Counted from the first letter of the stretch, positions 15,735 to 24,603 are shown. The stretch is DNA of 64,000 bases from Candidatus Nanohalococcus occultus (GCF_029207735.1 NZ_CP104395.1:788692-852691); one strand, 5' to 3'. A program made the numbers and translations. Notes: generated by a model from the sequence alone, not told the origin.

Positions 15735-18272
15735 ATGGCCGAGGCACAAGCAGTCGAGCAACAGGAGGAGAAGGAATACAGTCCTGGCGATACCAAGATC
15801 AAGAAGGTTACATCGAAAGGTTTCAAGTCTTTTCAGCAGAAAACCGCTGTCCCGTTTTACGAAGGACTTACAGCCATCGTCGGAGAGAACGGGAACGGCA
15901 AATCCAACGTTATCGATGCTATAAGCTTTGTGTTCGGCCGACGAAGCTCCAAACTGAGAGCCGAAAAACTCGAACAGCTAATCTTCAACGGCGGAGACTC
16001 CCGTAAACCCGCAGACTACGCGCTTGTAACTATCACACTGGATAACTCCTCTGGTATTTTCGATGAGTTCCTGGAAGACGAGGAGGAAACCGATGAGATC
16101 AAGGTAGGCCGCAAGGTCACCAGAGCCGGTTCTTCCATGTATAAGTTCATGGGAACTAACTGTAAACGCTCTAAGATCGATGAGATCGCACGTAAAGCAA
16201 ATATTGATCCGGAAGGATACCACTTTGTCCGGCAGGGAAAGGTAACAGAGATTGTAGAGCAGTCAAACGTTGCTCGCCGGCAGGTAATCGATGAGCTTTC
16301 CGGAGTCGCCGAGTTCGATAGAAAAAAAGAGGCAGCACTCGAGGAACTGGAGGAAGTCGAATCAAAATTACAGGAACAGGAGCTTTTGCTGGAGGAAAAG
16401 GAAAGCAGGCTCGAAAAGTTAAAGGAGGAAAAGGAGCTGGCGTTAAAGTACCGCGAGCTCGAAAAACGGAAGGAAAAGCTGGAGGCCTCGACCTTGGAAG
16501 TGCGGAAGCGCGCGCTTTCCAACCAGCTAGCAAACCTGAATACAGATGTATCCGATAAAAGAGAACGGCTAGAAGAGGTAAGCCAGAAGCTCGAGGAGAT
16601 CGATGCCGAAATAGAAAATAAGCAGGATCGGATCGAGGAAATTGAGGACAAACAGACTGAAGGCAACGACATTGCGCATCTTGAAAACAAGATAGAGAAA
16701 AAGAAAGGAGAGATATCGAACAAACGTGACAAACTCGAGGACCTAGAGGAGACAATCGAGGAGCTTGAGAAAATGCAGAGCCGGTCGAATACAGGCTCGA
16801 AAGCGGTCAACGCAGTACTACAGCTTGACGATGACCGCGTTATCGGTGCGGTACAGGATCTGGTTAGCGTACAGGATAAGTTCGCGGTCGCTATTGAGAC
16901 GGCGGCAGGCTCACGTATGAACAACGTTGTCGTTGAGAACTCGAGTGCGGCAACGGATGCGATCAATTACCTGAAACGTCAGAACATCGGCCGGGCGACA
17001 ATGCTGCCGATGGATAAGATCAACCAGAAATCCAAAAGCGCCAAATCGAAGATGGCGAAGAAAAAGAAAGGCGTGATTGATTATGCGTCTAACTTGATTA
17101 ACTACAACAACGACTACCAGAAAGCAATCGATTACGTTTTCTCCGATACATTGGTGGCCGAAGACCTTGATTCAGTTAAAAACATCGATGGCGTCCGCGT
17201 TGTAACCCTGGACGGCGATATTATGTCCCGTGGCGGAGCGATGACCGGAGGTAAGAAGAAAAAGAAACGCGGGAACTCGAAGAAGCTCTCAAGCTCTCTT
17301 GACCCTGAGGAAAAGAAAAAGGAAAAGAAGAAAGTCAAGGAAAAGATCGAGGACCTTCAGAAAGACGTCGCCGAACTCAAACGGATGAAGAAAAACCGGG
17401 AGAGCAAACAGGAAACCGATCAAGAGCTTAAAGAAGAGCGTAAACAGCTGCGGGAAGCCCTGAAAGATATCCGAGGTGAACGCCAAGAGCTTTACAGCGA
17501 AAAACAGCGTTTGAAGACCAAGATCGACAACGAGAAAGGCAAGAAACCTAAGCTGAAAGCAGAGCTATCGAACATAAAGGAAGACATGGAAGAGTTTGAT
17601 TTTGATACCGATGAGTTGAAAACTGATAGCTCTCCGGAGGATCTGAAAAAGAAGAAAAAACAGCTCTTGCGCAAGCAGAACTCGATGGGGCCGGTCAACA
17701 TGCGTGCGATCGACGAATACAAGAAAAAAAGCGAGGAGTTCGAATCATTCAAGCAGACGGTCTCGGAGATTCGGCAGGAAAAACTGGAGATCGAGGACAT
17801 GATAGATGAGATAGACCAGCGGAAGCGAAGCAGGTTTATGGACACACTGACTCAGATACAGGATTCTTTCAGCGAGATATTCACTCAGCTGTTCGAAGGA
17901 GGTAACGGAGAGCTAGTCTTGGAAGATGACGACATTGAGAAAGGTTTGAAGATCCGAGCGCAGCCACCAGGCAAGGAACCGCACATCATCGATGCTTTAA
18001 GCGGAGGAGAAAAGACTATGACCGCGATCGCATTCGTCTTCGCAATCCTTGAGTACGAGGAATCTCCTTTCTACCTGATGGATGAGATCGATGCCGCACT
18101 GGATAAAACCAACTCGAAGCTTCTCTCGGAGCTGCTAAAAGACTATGCTGCCGAAAACCAGTTCATCGTTATCAGCCACAACGACATCACAGTAAGGCAC
18201 GCAGAACGAGCTTACGGAATCTCGATGAGAGACGGAGTCTCGAAGGTTAGAAGCATCGAACTGGATGCATAA
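15735..18272 (+). CDS. smc: Chromosome segregation ATPase SMC (short-armed)
   Basis: An 845-residue SMC that with ScpA/ScpB forms the condensin-like complex compacting and segregating DNA. Walker A is GENGNGKS at 50-57; the signature ALSGGEKTM and Walker B FYLMDEIDAALD lie near the C-terminus. The hinge (GAVQDLV...FAVAIETAAGSRMNNVVVENS...RATMLPMDKI) is near residues 365-510. Typical SMCs have about 1150-1200 residues. Here both coiled-coil arms are only about 170-200 residues, so the arms are little more than half the usual length. ATG 15735 (MAEAQA) is preferred to a start 20 codons upstream. Confidence 0.94.
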   Translation: MAEAQAVEQQEEKEYSPGDTKIKKVTSKGFKSFQQKTAVPFYEGLTAIVGENGNGKSNVIDAISFVFGRRSSKLRAEKLEQLIFNGGDSRKPADYALVTITLDNSSGIFDEFLEDEEETDEIKVGRKVTRAGSSMYKFMGTNCKRSKIDEIARKANIDPEGYHFVRQGKVTEIVEQSNVARRQVIDELSGVAEFDRKKEAALEELEEVESKLQEQELLLEEKESRLEKLKEEKELALKYRELEKRKEKLEASTLEVRKRALSNQLANLNTDVSDKRERLEEVSQKLEEIDAEIENKQDRIEEIEDKQTEGNDIAHLENKIEKKKGEISNKRDKLEDLEETIEELEKMQSRSNTGSKAVNAVLQLDDDRVIGAVQDLVSVQDKFAVAIETAAGSRMNNVVVENSSAATDAINYLKRQNIGRATMLPMDKINQKSKSAKSKMAKKKKGVIDYASNLINYNNDYQKAIDYVFSDTLVAEDLDSVKNIDGVRVVTLDGDIMSRGGAMTGGKKKKKRGNSKKLSSSLDPEEKKKEKKKVKEKIEDLQKDVAELKRMKKNRESKQETDQELKEERKQLREALKDIRGERQELYSEKQRLKTKIDNEKGKKPKLKAELSNIKEDMEEFDFDTDELKTDSSPEDLKKKKKQLLRKQNSMGPVNMRAIDEYKKKSEEFESFKQTVSEIRQEKLEIEDMIDEIDQRKRSRFMDTLTQIQDSFSEIFTQLFEGGNGELVLEDDDIEKGLKIRAQPPGKEPHIIDALSGGEKTMTAIAFVFAILEYEESPFYLMDEIDAALDKTNSKLLSELLKDYAAENQFIVISHNDITVRHAERAYGISMRDGVSKVRSIELDA

Positions 18273-18277
18273 ACCAT

Positions 18278-18327
18278 GACCCAGGAGATTTGAACCCGGA
18301 TAACGAAGTTCTGCCCTGCTGAATTAA
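18278..18327 (-). pseudogene. tRNA remnant lacking the anticodon arm
   Basis: On the minus strand, TTAATTCAGCAGGGCAGAAC (D-arm-like), ten bases (TTCGTTATCC), then GGGTTCAAATCTCC and TGGGTCA follow each other. This is a tRNA D-arm joined almost directly to a T-arm and acceptor end. Compare tRNA-Ala at 43419-43492, which has TTCAGCCTGGCAGAAC and GGGTTCAAATCCC with a full anticodon arm between. No matching 5' acceptor strand is seen. It lies 6 bases after the smc stop. Confidence 0.6.
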
Positions 18328-18384
18328 AAACCGCGGAAGACAAGTTCTACACTAGGGGAAGCGGAAGTTTAGGCAGGATCGACA

Positions 18385-19092
18385 ATGGAAAATTATAACG
18401 CAGAAACGATAAAGGAACAGCACTGGGAAGAGACCATTGACTTCCTCACGAAAGACATGCCCGCCGATGAGATAGATATCAAGGTTCTAGCCCAGCGGTA
18501 CCGCGAATACATAGATACTTTGAAGGAAAACGACCTGGCGGTTTCAGCAAAAGCCATACGCGTTTGCTCGGCGCTATTGAACCTGAAAGCAGCTATTACG
18601 CTGGATTACGAGGACGAGATACCTGAACAGGAACAAGAGCCAGAACCTATGGACTTCGAGGAAGAACCCGGAGAGGAAGAGGAACTCGATCTCGAGGAAC
18701 CACCCAAGCTACGTATGCCTCCGAAGCCGAAACCTCGCCGCCGGATGCACAAAGCCGAGCTGAAAGACGCCTTAAGAGATGCGATGGAGGTAAAAGAGCG
18801 GAGAGAGGAAAGACGCGAGGAACGTGAAGAGATGGACCACCAGTTCGAATTCGAGGAGGAAACAATACGTGACCGGATCGACTCTCTTTACTCGAAGGTC
18901 ACCGATTTGATTTCAAGTTCCTCGGAGAAAGTCAGGTTCAGCCAGCTGCTTGATGAAAAGACTAGCGAAGAGCAGATCGATAAGTTCATGCAGGTCCTGA
19001 CCCTGGAAAACGATCGGAAGGTTACCTGCCATCAGGAAGAGTTTCTTGGAGAGTTACACGTTGAACCGGAGGACGACGAGGTTGCGAACTAG
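18385..19092 (+). CDS. scpA: Segregation and condensation protein ScpA (kleisin)
   Basis: A 235-residue kleisin that bridges the SMC heads. The N-terminal helical domain (IKVLAQRYREYIDTLKENDLAVSAKAIRVCSALLNLKAA) binds the SMC neck. A long acidic, proline-rich linker (about 75-125) follows. The C-terminal winged-helix (VRFSQLLDEKTSEEQIDKFMQVLTLENDRKVTCHQEEFLGELHV) binds the SMC cap. The order smc-scpA-scpB is conserved in archaea and bacteria. A 112-base gap containing a tRNA remnant separates it from smc. Confidence 0.9.
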   Translation: MENYNAETIKEQHWEETIDFLTKDMPADEIDIKVLAQRYREYIDTLKENDLAVSAKAIRVCSALLNLKAAITLDYEDEIPEQEQEPEPMDFEEEPGEEEELDLEEPPKLRMPPKPKPRRRMHKAELKDALRDAMEVKERREERREEREEMDHQFEFEEETIRDRIDSLYSKVTDLISSSSEKVRFSQLLDEKTSEEQIDKFMQVLTLENDRKVTCHQEEFLGELHVEPEDDEVAN

Positions 19093-19138
19093 AAAATCAC
19101 TGCTAAGTTTTTCAACTACGGCGGTATAAACTCTAAGT

Positions 19139-19672
19139 ATGGACGAGAAAAAAGCAAGACTTGAGGCAGCATTCTTCCTCGCGGACAAACCTGTCGATAG
19201 AGAGGAGATCGCAGATATTCTTGATCTCGGATCAATGGGTTACGTAGAGACGCTCGTAAACGACGTGCGGGAAGACCTAGAGGAAGAACACCGCGGGCTT
19301 GAACTTGTCGAGACACCGGAAGGATACGAATTGAAGGTGAAAAAAGGCCACATACAGCACGTTTCACATCTAGCACCGCATCAAGACCTCAACCAGGGAG
19401 AGCTACGTACACTTGCCTTGATTGCTTATAATGCTCCTGTCGAGCAGACCGATATCGTTGAGATCCGTGGAAACCGCGCCTACCAGCATGTAAAGGAGCT
19501 TGTGAAACGAGGATTCTTATCGAAGGAAAAAGACGGGCGTACAGCGATACTCGATGTCACAGACCAGTTTTTGGAGTACTTTGACTTTGATTCAGTCGAT
19601 CAGTTCAAACAGGAGTATGAGAACGAAGAGCAGGGACGGGACGCAGATCAGCAAGGCGTTGAGATGTTCTAA
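19139..19672 (+). CDS. scpB: Segregation and condensation protein ScpB
   Basis: A 177-residue protein of two winged-helix domains (about 1-75 and 85-155) that dimerises and binds ScpA. LEAAFFLADKPVDREEIADIL at the start and RTLALIAYNAPVEQTDIVEIRGNRAYQHVKELVKRGFL in the second domain are characteristic. It follows scpA by 46 bases, completing the SMC-ScpAB set. The final 25 residues are an acidic tail. Confidence 0.93.
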   Translation: MDEKKARLEAAFFLADKPVDREEIADILDLGSMGYVETLVNDVREDLEEEHRGLELVETPEGYELKVKKGHIQHVSHLAPHQDLNQGELRTLALIAYNAPVEQTDIVEIRGNRAYQHVKELVKRGFLSKEKDGRTAILDVTDQFLEYFDFDSVDQFKQEYENEEQGRDADQQGVEMF

Positions 19673-19724
19673 CAGGCGACTGGCTGACAAGGTAATACGT
19701 TTATCCAAAGCACAGAGTGATAAC

Positions 19725-20141
19725 GTGAACAAAAATCAAATTCTCGTTACGATATTCTCGGCCTTAACAGGATTCGTCCTTGTATTTCTGGTGATAGCTT
19801 ACCCTCTTTCAGAAGAGGTAAACAAGTTTACAAGAGCCGATGTATCTAAACACGTCACTAATATTTCATGCGGCATCGGAAACCAATGTTATGGAAGCTT
19901 GAGCTGCCATCAAGGTCTTAACTGGAACTATAGAGATGGAAACATAACCGGATTCGACACCGACAGAGTAAACGGAAATATTACAGAGCCTCGATGCGTT
20001 AAAGAACCCTATCTTGAGGACTATTGTGGTCTTTTTGAAACCCGCGCCACCCTACAGTCTTGGCCGCCTTCAGCCTCTGAATGCCGCGAATACGACTCGT
20101 TAAAACGTAAATTCGCCGCATTTCTAAATGAGTACCTATGA
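19725..20141 (+). CDS. Membrane-anchored cysteine-rich exported protein
   Basis: Starting at GTG 19725, the 138-residue protein has one N-terminal transmembrane helix (ILVTIFSALTGFVLVFLVIAY) and then an exposed domain with six cysteines (ISC, QCY, SCH, PRC, DYC, SEC) and three N-glycosylation sequons (NIS, NIT, NIT). This looks like a small surface domain held by up to three disulfides. There is no database-level identification. It sits between scpB and rqc2 in the same direction. The GTG is the best start because upstream codons overlap scpB. Confidence 0.6.
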   Translation: MNKNQILVTIFSALTGFVLVFLVIAYPLSEEVNKFTRADVSKHVTNISCGIGNQCYGSLSCHQGLNWNYRDGNITGFDTDRVNGNITEPRCVKEPYLEDYCGLFETRATLQSWPPSASECREYDSLKRKFAAFLNEYL

Positions 20142-20212
20142 ACCGCACGGCTATCCAGGAAAGCTCTCTAGAGATCAGTTACTTTTTGTAGCTCATCCAC
20201 ACCAACGTTCAC

Positions 20213-22111
20213 ATGGAAATTACAAGCCTCGATCTACATATCCTCATGGAAGAGCTAAACGAACTGGAGGAAGGATTCGTCCAGAAAGTTTACCAGCGAG
20301 GCGAAGAACTTACTATAGAAGTATACGTGTCCGGAGAAGGAAAAAGACGTTTAATTGTAGGCACCAGCTACTGTTTTCTCTCCAAATACAAGCGGGATAA
20401 CCCGGAGAGACCGCCAGGATTCTGTATGGAGCTTAGAAAACACATGGGCCGAATAGATTCGATCGAACAGCGCGGTTTCGACCGCATACTTGAGATAAAG
20501 AGCGGAGAAAAGACCTTGATATGCGAGATGTTCGGTAAAGGAAACATCGTCTTGCTTGATGGAGACAAGGTCATCGGTGCGATCCGACAGATCGAGTTCA
20601 AGGACCGTAAAATCGTTGTAGGCGAAGAATACGAGTACCCAGAACCGGCAACCGATCCTCGCGAATTAAACGATATCTTCGATGCGATGGACGGAGAGCT
20701 AGTGCGTTCGCTGGCCGCAGACCTCTCGCTAGGAGGAACGTACGCAGAAGAGATCTGCTCACGGCTTGGAATCGAAAAAGACAGGAAAATAGAAGAGTTA
20801 AGCGACGAAGAAAAGAGCAAGGTACGCGAGGAGTTCAACAAGTTAATTGAAGCATCGGAAAACACTGAACCAGTTATCTACAAGGACGACCGCGAGCTTA
20901 TCCGGGCCGCACCTTTCAAACTAGAGACCTACAATAATTACGAGATAGAGGAGTTCGAGAGCTTCTCCGAGTCACTGGATGAGTTTTTCTACCGACGCGA
21001 GCAACGTGCCGAGGAACGGAAGAAACGGGAAAAGTACGAGGAAAAACGTAACGGGCTGGAACGCCAGCTCGAACAGCAGGAACGGAAGATTGAAGGACTT
21101 CAAAAATCCTCCGAGCAGAACCGTAAGATCGCCGAGCTGATATACGAAAACTACGGAGACCTACTTGAGATCAAAGAAGCCATAGAGAAAGGCTTGGAAA
21201 ACCACACATGGGACGAGGTCGAAAAACGTTTCAACGAAGCTGAATCAGAGCTATCGGATCGCATCAAGGATTTCAACGAACAAAACCGTTTTATAGTGGT
21301 AGAAGTCGAGGATGAAACCGTAAAGGTTACGCCGGGCGAGGATCTGAAGGCCACTGCCTCAGGATACTACGATAAGGCAAAGGCCAGCGAAGCCAAGATG
21401 GAGAAAGCCAAGGAAGCGAAGAAGAACACGGAAAAGCAGATTGAAGAACTTGGCGAGGAGGACATCGAAGTTGAAGACGTCATGGAGGATAAGACCGAGA
21501 AGAGAAGCAAAAAATGGTTTGAAAAGTACCGCTGGTTCAAGACGAGCGAAGGATTCCTTGTCTGCGCCGGAAGAGACTCTCAGACCAACGAGATGCTTGT
21601 CAAACGCCACATGGACGGCAACGATCTTTACTTCCACGCCGACTTCGATGGCGCACCGAGCGTAGTCCTGAAAGACGGGAAAGACGCCGGAGAAAAATCG
21701 ATCGAGCAGGCCGCAAAGGCCGCAGTCACCTTCGCAAAGACCTGGAAGGCAGGTATTGGCGCAGACACTGTTTACTACGTCGAACCGGATCAGGTAACGA
21801 AGAACCCGGAGAGCGGAGAGTATCTGCCGAAGGGCGCTTTCGTGATCAGAGGCGACCGAGAGTACATCAGGAACGTGAAGGTCGATGCGGCGATTGGACC
21901 AGCTAAGCTAGATGAATTCTACGTGCCGATGTGCGGACCTCGGGAAGCTATAGAGGAAAACTGCGAGATATCTGTAGGATTGAAACCTGGCCGGACCAAA
22001 AAATCGGATATCGCTAAAACCTTGAACCGGAAGTTCGCGGATTCAGGCTGTGAAGTCGATCTAGACTACATCATCCGGGCGTTGCCTCCAGGAGAATCGG
22101 AGATAGAATAA
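20213..22111 (+). CDS. Rqc2/NEMF/RqcH-family ribosome quality control protein
   Basis: A 632-residue NFACT protein that binds 60S/50S-nascent chain complexes and, in characterised relatives, directs C-terminal tailing of stalled peptides. It has NFACT-N (MEITSLDLHILMEELNELEEGFVQKVYQ...), a central coiled coil (about 255-320 and 380-420) and the NFACT-R/DUF814 domain (KWFEKYRWFKTSEGFLVCAGRDSQTNEMLVKRHMDGNDLYFHAD). Full length for archaea. Its TAA overlaps the ATG of the next gene (TAATG), suggesting coupling. Confidence 0.92.
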   Translation: MEITSLDLHILMEELNELEEGFVQKVYQRGEELTIEVYVSGEGKRRLIVGTSYCFLSKYKRDNPERPPGFCMELRKHMGRIDSIEQRGFDRILEIKSGEKTLICEMFGKGNIVLLDGDKVIGAIRQIEFKDRKIVVGEEYEYPEPATDPRELNDIFDAMDGELVRSLAADLSLGGTYAEEICSRLGIEKDRKIEELSDEEKSKVREEFNKLIEASENTEPVIYKDDRELIRAAPFKLETYNNYEIEEFESFSESLDEFFYRREQRAEERKKREKYEEKRNGLERQLEQQERKIEGLQKSSEQNRKIAELIYENYGDLLEIKEAIEKGLENHTWDEVEKRFNEAESELSDRIKDFNEQNRFIVVEVEDETVKVTPGEDLKATASGYYDKAKASEAKMEKAKEAKKNTEKQIEELGEEDIEVEDVMEDKTEKRSKKWFEKYRWFKTSEGFLVCAGRDSQTNEMLVKRHMDGNDLYFHADFDGAPSVVLKDGKDAGEKSIEQAAKAAVTFAKTWKAGIGADTVYYVEPDQVTKNPESGEYLPKGAFVIRGDREYIRNVKVDAAIGPAKLDEFYVPMCGPREAIEENCEISVGLKPGRTKKSDIAKTLNRKFADSGCEVDLDYIIRALPPGESEIE

Positions 22112-22524
22112 TGGAGAGCTACGAACACGCAATTATTTCGGCGATCGCAGCGCCGATAGCAGTCTGGCAACTGTTCGGTTTCGGCCAGTATTTCATCCCA
22201 CTGAGTTTGTTCGGTTTCTTTCTAGGAGTTTTCATCGATCTAGATCATTTTCTGGTTCAAAGACTGCGGGATGGAAACTGGAATCACTTGAAATCTGCTT
22301 TCAGCGACGTTAGGACGATAACTACGGACAACGGAGCCGCGCTTGAAGATCGGATTCCGAACTGGAGTCGGTACCTCTCGCACTTTGCGATCCTAGCTAC
22401 AGTCCCCGTCTTGTTCGCAGCCATTAGTTTGAGACTGGCGGGTTTGAGCTACGCGATGCTTGGCTCACATATTTTCTGTGATATTGTCCGGTCATGGCAG
22501 GACGATGCGCTGGGTTTCGACTAG
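22111..22524 (+). CDS. Small integral membrane protein, DUF457/YdjM-like
   Basis: A 137-residue protein with about four hydrophobic segments. The motifs GFFLGVFIDLDHFLVQR and LGSHIFCDIVRSW (Asp-Leu-Asp-His and Ser-His-x-x-x-Asp) echo the DUF457 'membrane-bound metal-dependent hydrolase' family, with HFAIL supplying a further histidine. Metal binding is inferred from these residues. Its start overlaps the rqc2 stop, but a functional link is not established. Confidence 0.6.
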   Translation: MESYEHAIISAIAAPIAVWQLFGFGQYFIPLSLFGFFLGVFIDLDHFLVQRLRDGNWNHLKSAFSDVRTITTDNGAALEDRIPNWSRYLSHFAILATVPVLFAAISLRLAGLSYAMLGSHIFCDIVRSWQDDALGFD

Positions 22525-22558
22525 GCGTTTTAAGCTTGAGCCTACAATTCGTTTTTGA

Positions 22559-22677
22559 GCCGGGGTAGCCAAGTCAGGCCAATCTCTGTAAACTAGTGTT
22601 TAGTTCAGAGGGTCATAGGCGATGGACTCAAGATCCATTCCCGCAGGGGTTCGAGAGTTCAAATCTCTCCCCCGGCA
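22559..22677 (+). tRNA. tRNA-Leu(CAA) with an insertion/intron in the D-loop
   Basis: Acceptor GCCGGGG (22559-22565) pairs with CCCCGGC (22670-22676), discriminator A. The anticodon stem ATGGA/TCCAT encloses CTCAAGA, giving CAA. The variable arm CCCGCAGGGG and T-arm GAGAG-TTCAAAT-CTCTC are normal. The D-loop is about 34 bases too long. The extra part, roughly 22577-22610, folds as CTCTG-x-AAAC/GTTT-CAGAG. Removing it leaves a normal class II D-arm (GCC...GGC). It is most likely a non-canonical tRNA intron, with exact borders uncertain. Confidence 0.85.
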
Positions 22678-22737
22678 TCTCATGGTCTTCGATAAACCAC
22701 GAAAAGATTATTATATTGTGACCATACAATAGTAAAT

Positions 22738-23307
22738 ATGCCTATCAACTCAGGCCAGTTCCGTACACACAAAGGAATCAAATTCTTACGAGGCATAAGT
22801 TTAGACAGCAGTTCTAAAGACGGATACTCGCTAAAAATACCTAGTCCGGACATACCTTCCGTAGAACAGTTACACAGAGAGTTCTCCGCAAACTACAACC
22901 ATGGAACTGATTTCGAGGCCGCTGAAAAACTATCCTATTTCATAGCTGAAGAGTTCGAATACGAAGATATCTCGGACAACAAAAACGAAATCTGGCTTAC
23001 AAAAGGTCTACAAGAGAGAAAAGGAGTTTGTAAAGAACAAGCAGCGACCTACCAGGTTCTCGCACAGAGAATCGGTCTGGACTCAGAATATCTTAAGGGA
23101 ACCCTGCCTATGGGCGGAAAAAGGTACAGACATGCCTGGAACAAAGTAGAAACTAAAGAAGGGACGATGCTAGCTGACCCAACAAACAACAGATTCGGAG
23201 AGTACTCTCAGGTGAAACAGGATAATAACTACATAGAGGGCGAGCAGCTGGTCAGTATCAGACCAGATCAAAACATGTCGGACGTCAGAGATTTCCTAGA
23301 ACAGTAG
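22738..23307 (+). CDS. Transglutaminase-like (cysteine protease fold) protein
   Basis: A 189-residue protein with a transglutaminase-like core. The catalytic triad is visible as Cys98 (ERKGVCKEQA), His132 (KRYRHAWNKV) and Asp147 (MLADPTNNRFGEY). No signal peptide, so cytoplasmic. Such domains act as proteases, amidases or peptide-crosslinkers; the substrate is unknown. A TATA-like ATTATATTG lies about 27 bases upstream of ATG 22738, suggesting a near-leaderless transcript. It follows tRNA-Leu(CAA). Confidence 0.8.
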   Translation: MPINSGQFRTHKGIKFLRGISLDSSSKDGYSLKIPSPDIPSVEQLHREFSANYNHGTDFEAAEKLSYFIAEEFEYEDISDNKNEIWLTKGLQERKGVCKEQAATYQVLAQRIGLDSEYLKGTLPMGGKRYRHAWNKVETKEGTMLADPTNNRFGEYSQVKQDNNYIEGEQLVSIRPDQNMSDVRDFLEQ

Positions 23308-23407
23308 CAGTTAATTCAAGACCCGGGCGGATAAGCCAGTTTATAAAATTTCGTTCGAATTTATGATCTACCAGCAGTGACCTAGTAGCGTCGCGAGGTG
23401 GAAACTA

Positions 23408-23758
23408 ATGAGTAAAAAAGCAGATCCAACGAATCCAGTGCTTTTAGAGACGATCGAGCTTCTTAACAGACAGGAGGCTCCGATCTGGAACGATATAGCA
23501 GAAAATCTAGAGAAAGTTAACCGCAGACGACCTGAAGTCAACGTAAGCGATATTGAACGCGTTGCCGAGGAAGGCGAGACAGTTGTTGTCCCAGGGAAGG
23601 TCTTGGGAAGCGGAAGACTGACAAAAGAAGTAAACGTAGCAGCTTTCAAGGCTTCTTCAGGCGCCCGTCAGAAGATCGAAGAGGACGGACAGTTCATGTT
23701 CATCCGAGATCTTGTAGAAGAGAACCCTGAAGGATCAGATGTGAAGGTGGTCAAATAA
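23408..23758 (+). CDS. rpl18e: 50S ribosomal protein eL18
   Basis: The 116-residue protein has the archaeal/eukaryotic eL18 pattern: KADPTNPVLLETIELLNRQEAPIWNDIAENLEKVNRRRPEVNVSDIER, then VVVPGKVLGSGRLTKEVNVAAFKAS. It opens the conserved rpl18e-rpl13-rps9-rpo10 operon. An SD GAGGTGG precedes ATG 23408. The stop overlaps the uL13 start (TAATG). Confidence 0.96.
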   Translation: MSKKADPTNPVLLETIELLNRQEAPIWNDIAENLEKVNRRRPEVNVSDIERVAEEGETVVVPGKVLGSGRLTKEVNVAAFKASSGARQKIEEDGQFMFIRDLVEENPEGSDVKVVK

Positions 23759-24189
23759 TGAGTCTAACAATTGATGCTGAAGGAAAAATCCTCGGCCGGC
23801 TCGCGACAAAGATCGCGAGAGAAGCCAAGGACGGCAAGGAAGTAAACATTGTCAACGCAGACAAAGTAGTTATCTCAGGAAGCAAGGAGGAAGTAATCGC
23901 TAACTACAGACAGAAATACGAGAGAGGTACACGCCACGACGGTCCTTACTACCCGAAGGCACCTCACAAGATTCTGAAGAGAACCGTTAGAAACATGCTT
24001 CCTTACAAGTCCAAGGAAGGACGTGAAGCATTCTCAAGAGTCAAGGCTTACCTAGGAGTTCCTCACGACATGGAAGAAATTACAGAAGTCGATGTGAAGG
24101 AAGGAGACGATCTCCGGTACCGGAACTATGTAAAGCTTGGCGAAGTCTCTAAATCTATTGGATGGACTCCAAGAGGCGATCTTAAATGA
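23758..24189 (+). CDS. rpl13: 50S ribosomal protein uL13
   Basis: A 143-residue archaeal uL13. IDAEGKILGRLATKIAREAKDGKEVNIVNADKVVISG and the MLPYKSKEGREAFSRVKAYLGVP segment are family signatures. It binds 23S rRNA domains early in assembly. It overlaps both neighbours (TAATG with rpl18e, ATGA with rps9), so the three are translationally coupled. Confidence 0.97.
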   Translation: MSLTIDAEGKILGRLATKIAREAKDGKEVNIVNADKVVISGSKEEVIANYRQKYERGTRHDGPYYPKAPHKILKRTVRNMLPYKSKEGREAFSRVKAYLGVPHDMEEITEVDVKEGDDLRYRNYVKLGEVSKSIGWTPRGDLK

Positions 24190-24590
24190 GTGAATCAGTA
24201 CAGGCAACCGGAAAACGTAAGACAGCGAAGGCAAGAGCCACAGTAAAGGAAGGAGACGGAACAATCAGAGTTAACTCCCGTCCTCTACACACAATGACAG
24301 AGATGGCTCAGAACCGGATCAAAGAACCTCTTACGATCGCCGGAGATATCACGGAAGAAGTTGAAATCCGAGTCACCGCCAACGGAGGCGGAAAGCAGGG
24401 ACAGGCAGAGGCAATCCGAATGGCTGTTGCCCGAGGACTCGTAGACTACACAGGCGATGAAGACCTGAAACATGACTTTTTGGACTACGACAGAAACATG
24501 CTTGTCGAAGATCCAAGACGTACAGAGACCAGAAAACCTTCCCAGTCGAGCAAGGGCGCCCGACACAAACAGCAGAAATCCTACCGTTAA
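24186..24590 (+). CDS. rps9: 30S ribosomal protein uS9
   Basis: 134 residues, full length. QATGKRKTAKARATVKEGDGTIRVNSRPL at the N-terminus, GGGKQGQAEAIRMAVARGLV in the middle and the basic C-terminal tail ending YR, which reaches the P-site tRNA, identify uS9. It is coupled to rpl13 by a 4-base overlap. Confidence 0.98.
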   Translation: MSESVQATGKRKTAKARATVKEGDGTIRVNSRPLHTMTEMAQNRIKEPLTIAGDITEEVEIRVTANGGGKQGQAEAIRMAVARGLVDYTGDEDLKHDFLDYDRNMLVEDPRRTETRKPSQSSKGARHKQQKSYR

Positions 24591-24603
24591 AAGGTGTTTT
24601 ACA

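Noticed and set aside
16016-16966. Long minus-strand open frame (316 codons, serine-rich) inside smc
   Set aside because: It is the antisense of a coiled-coil coding region. The Ser/Ile/Leu-rich composition is what reverse-complemented Glu/Lys codons give, and smc on the plus strand is certain.
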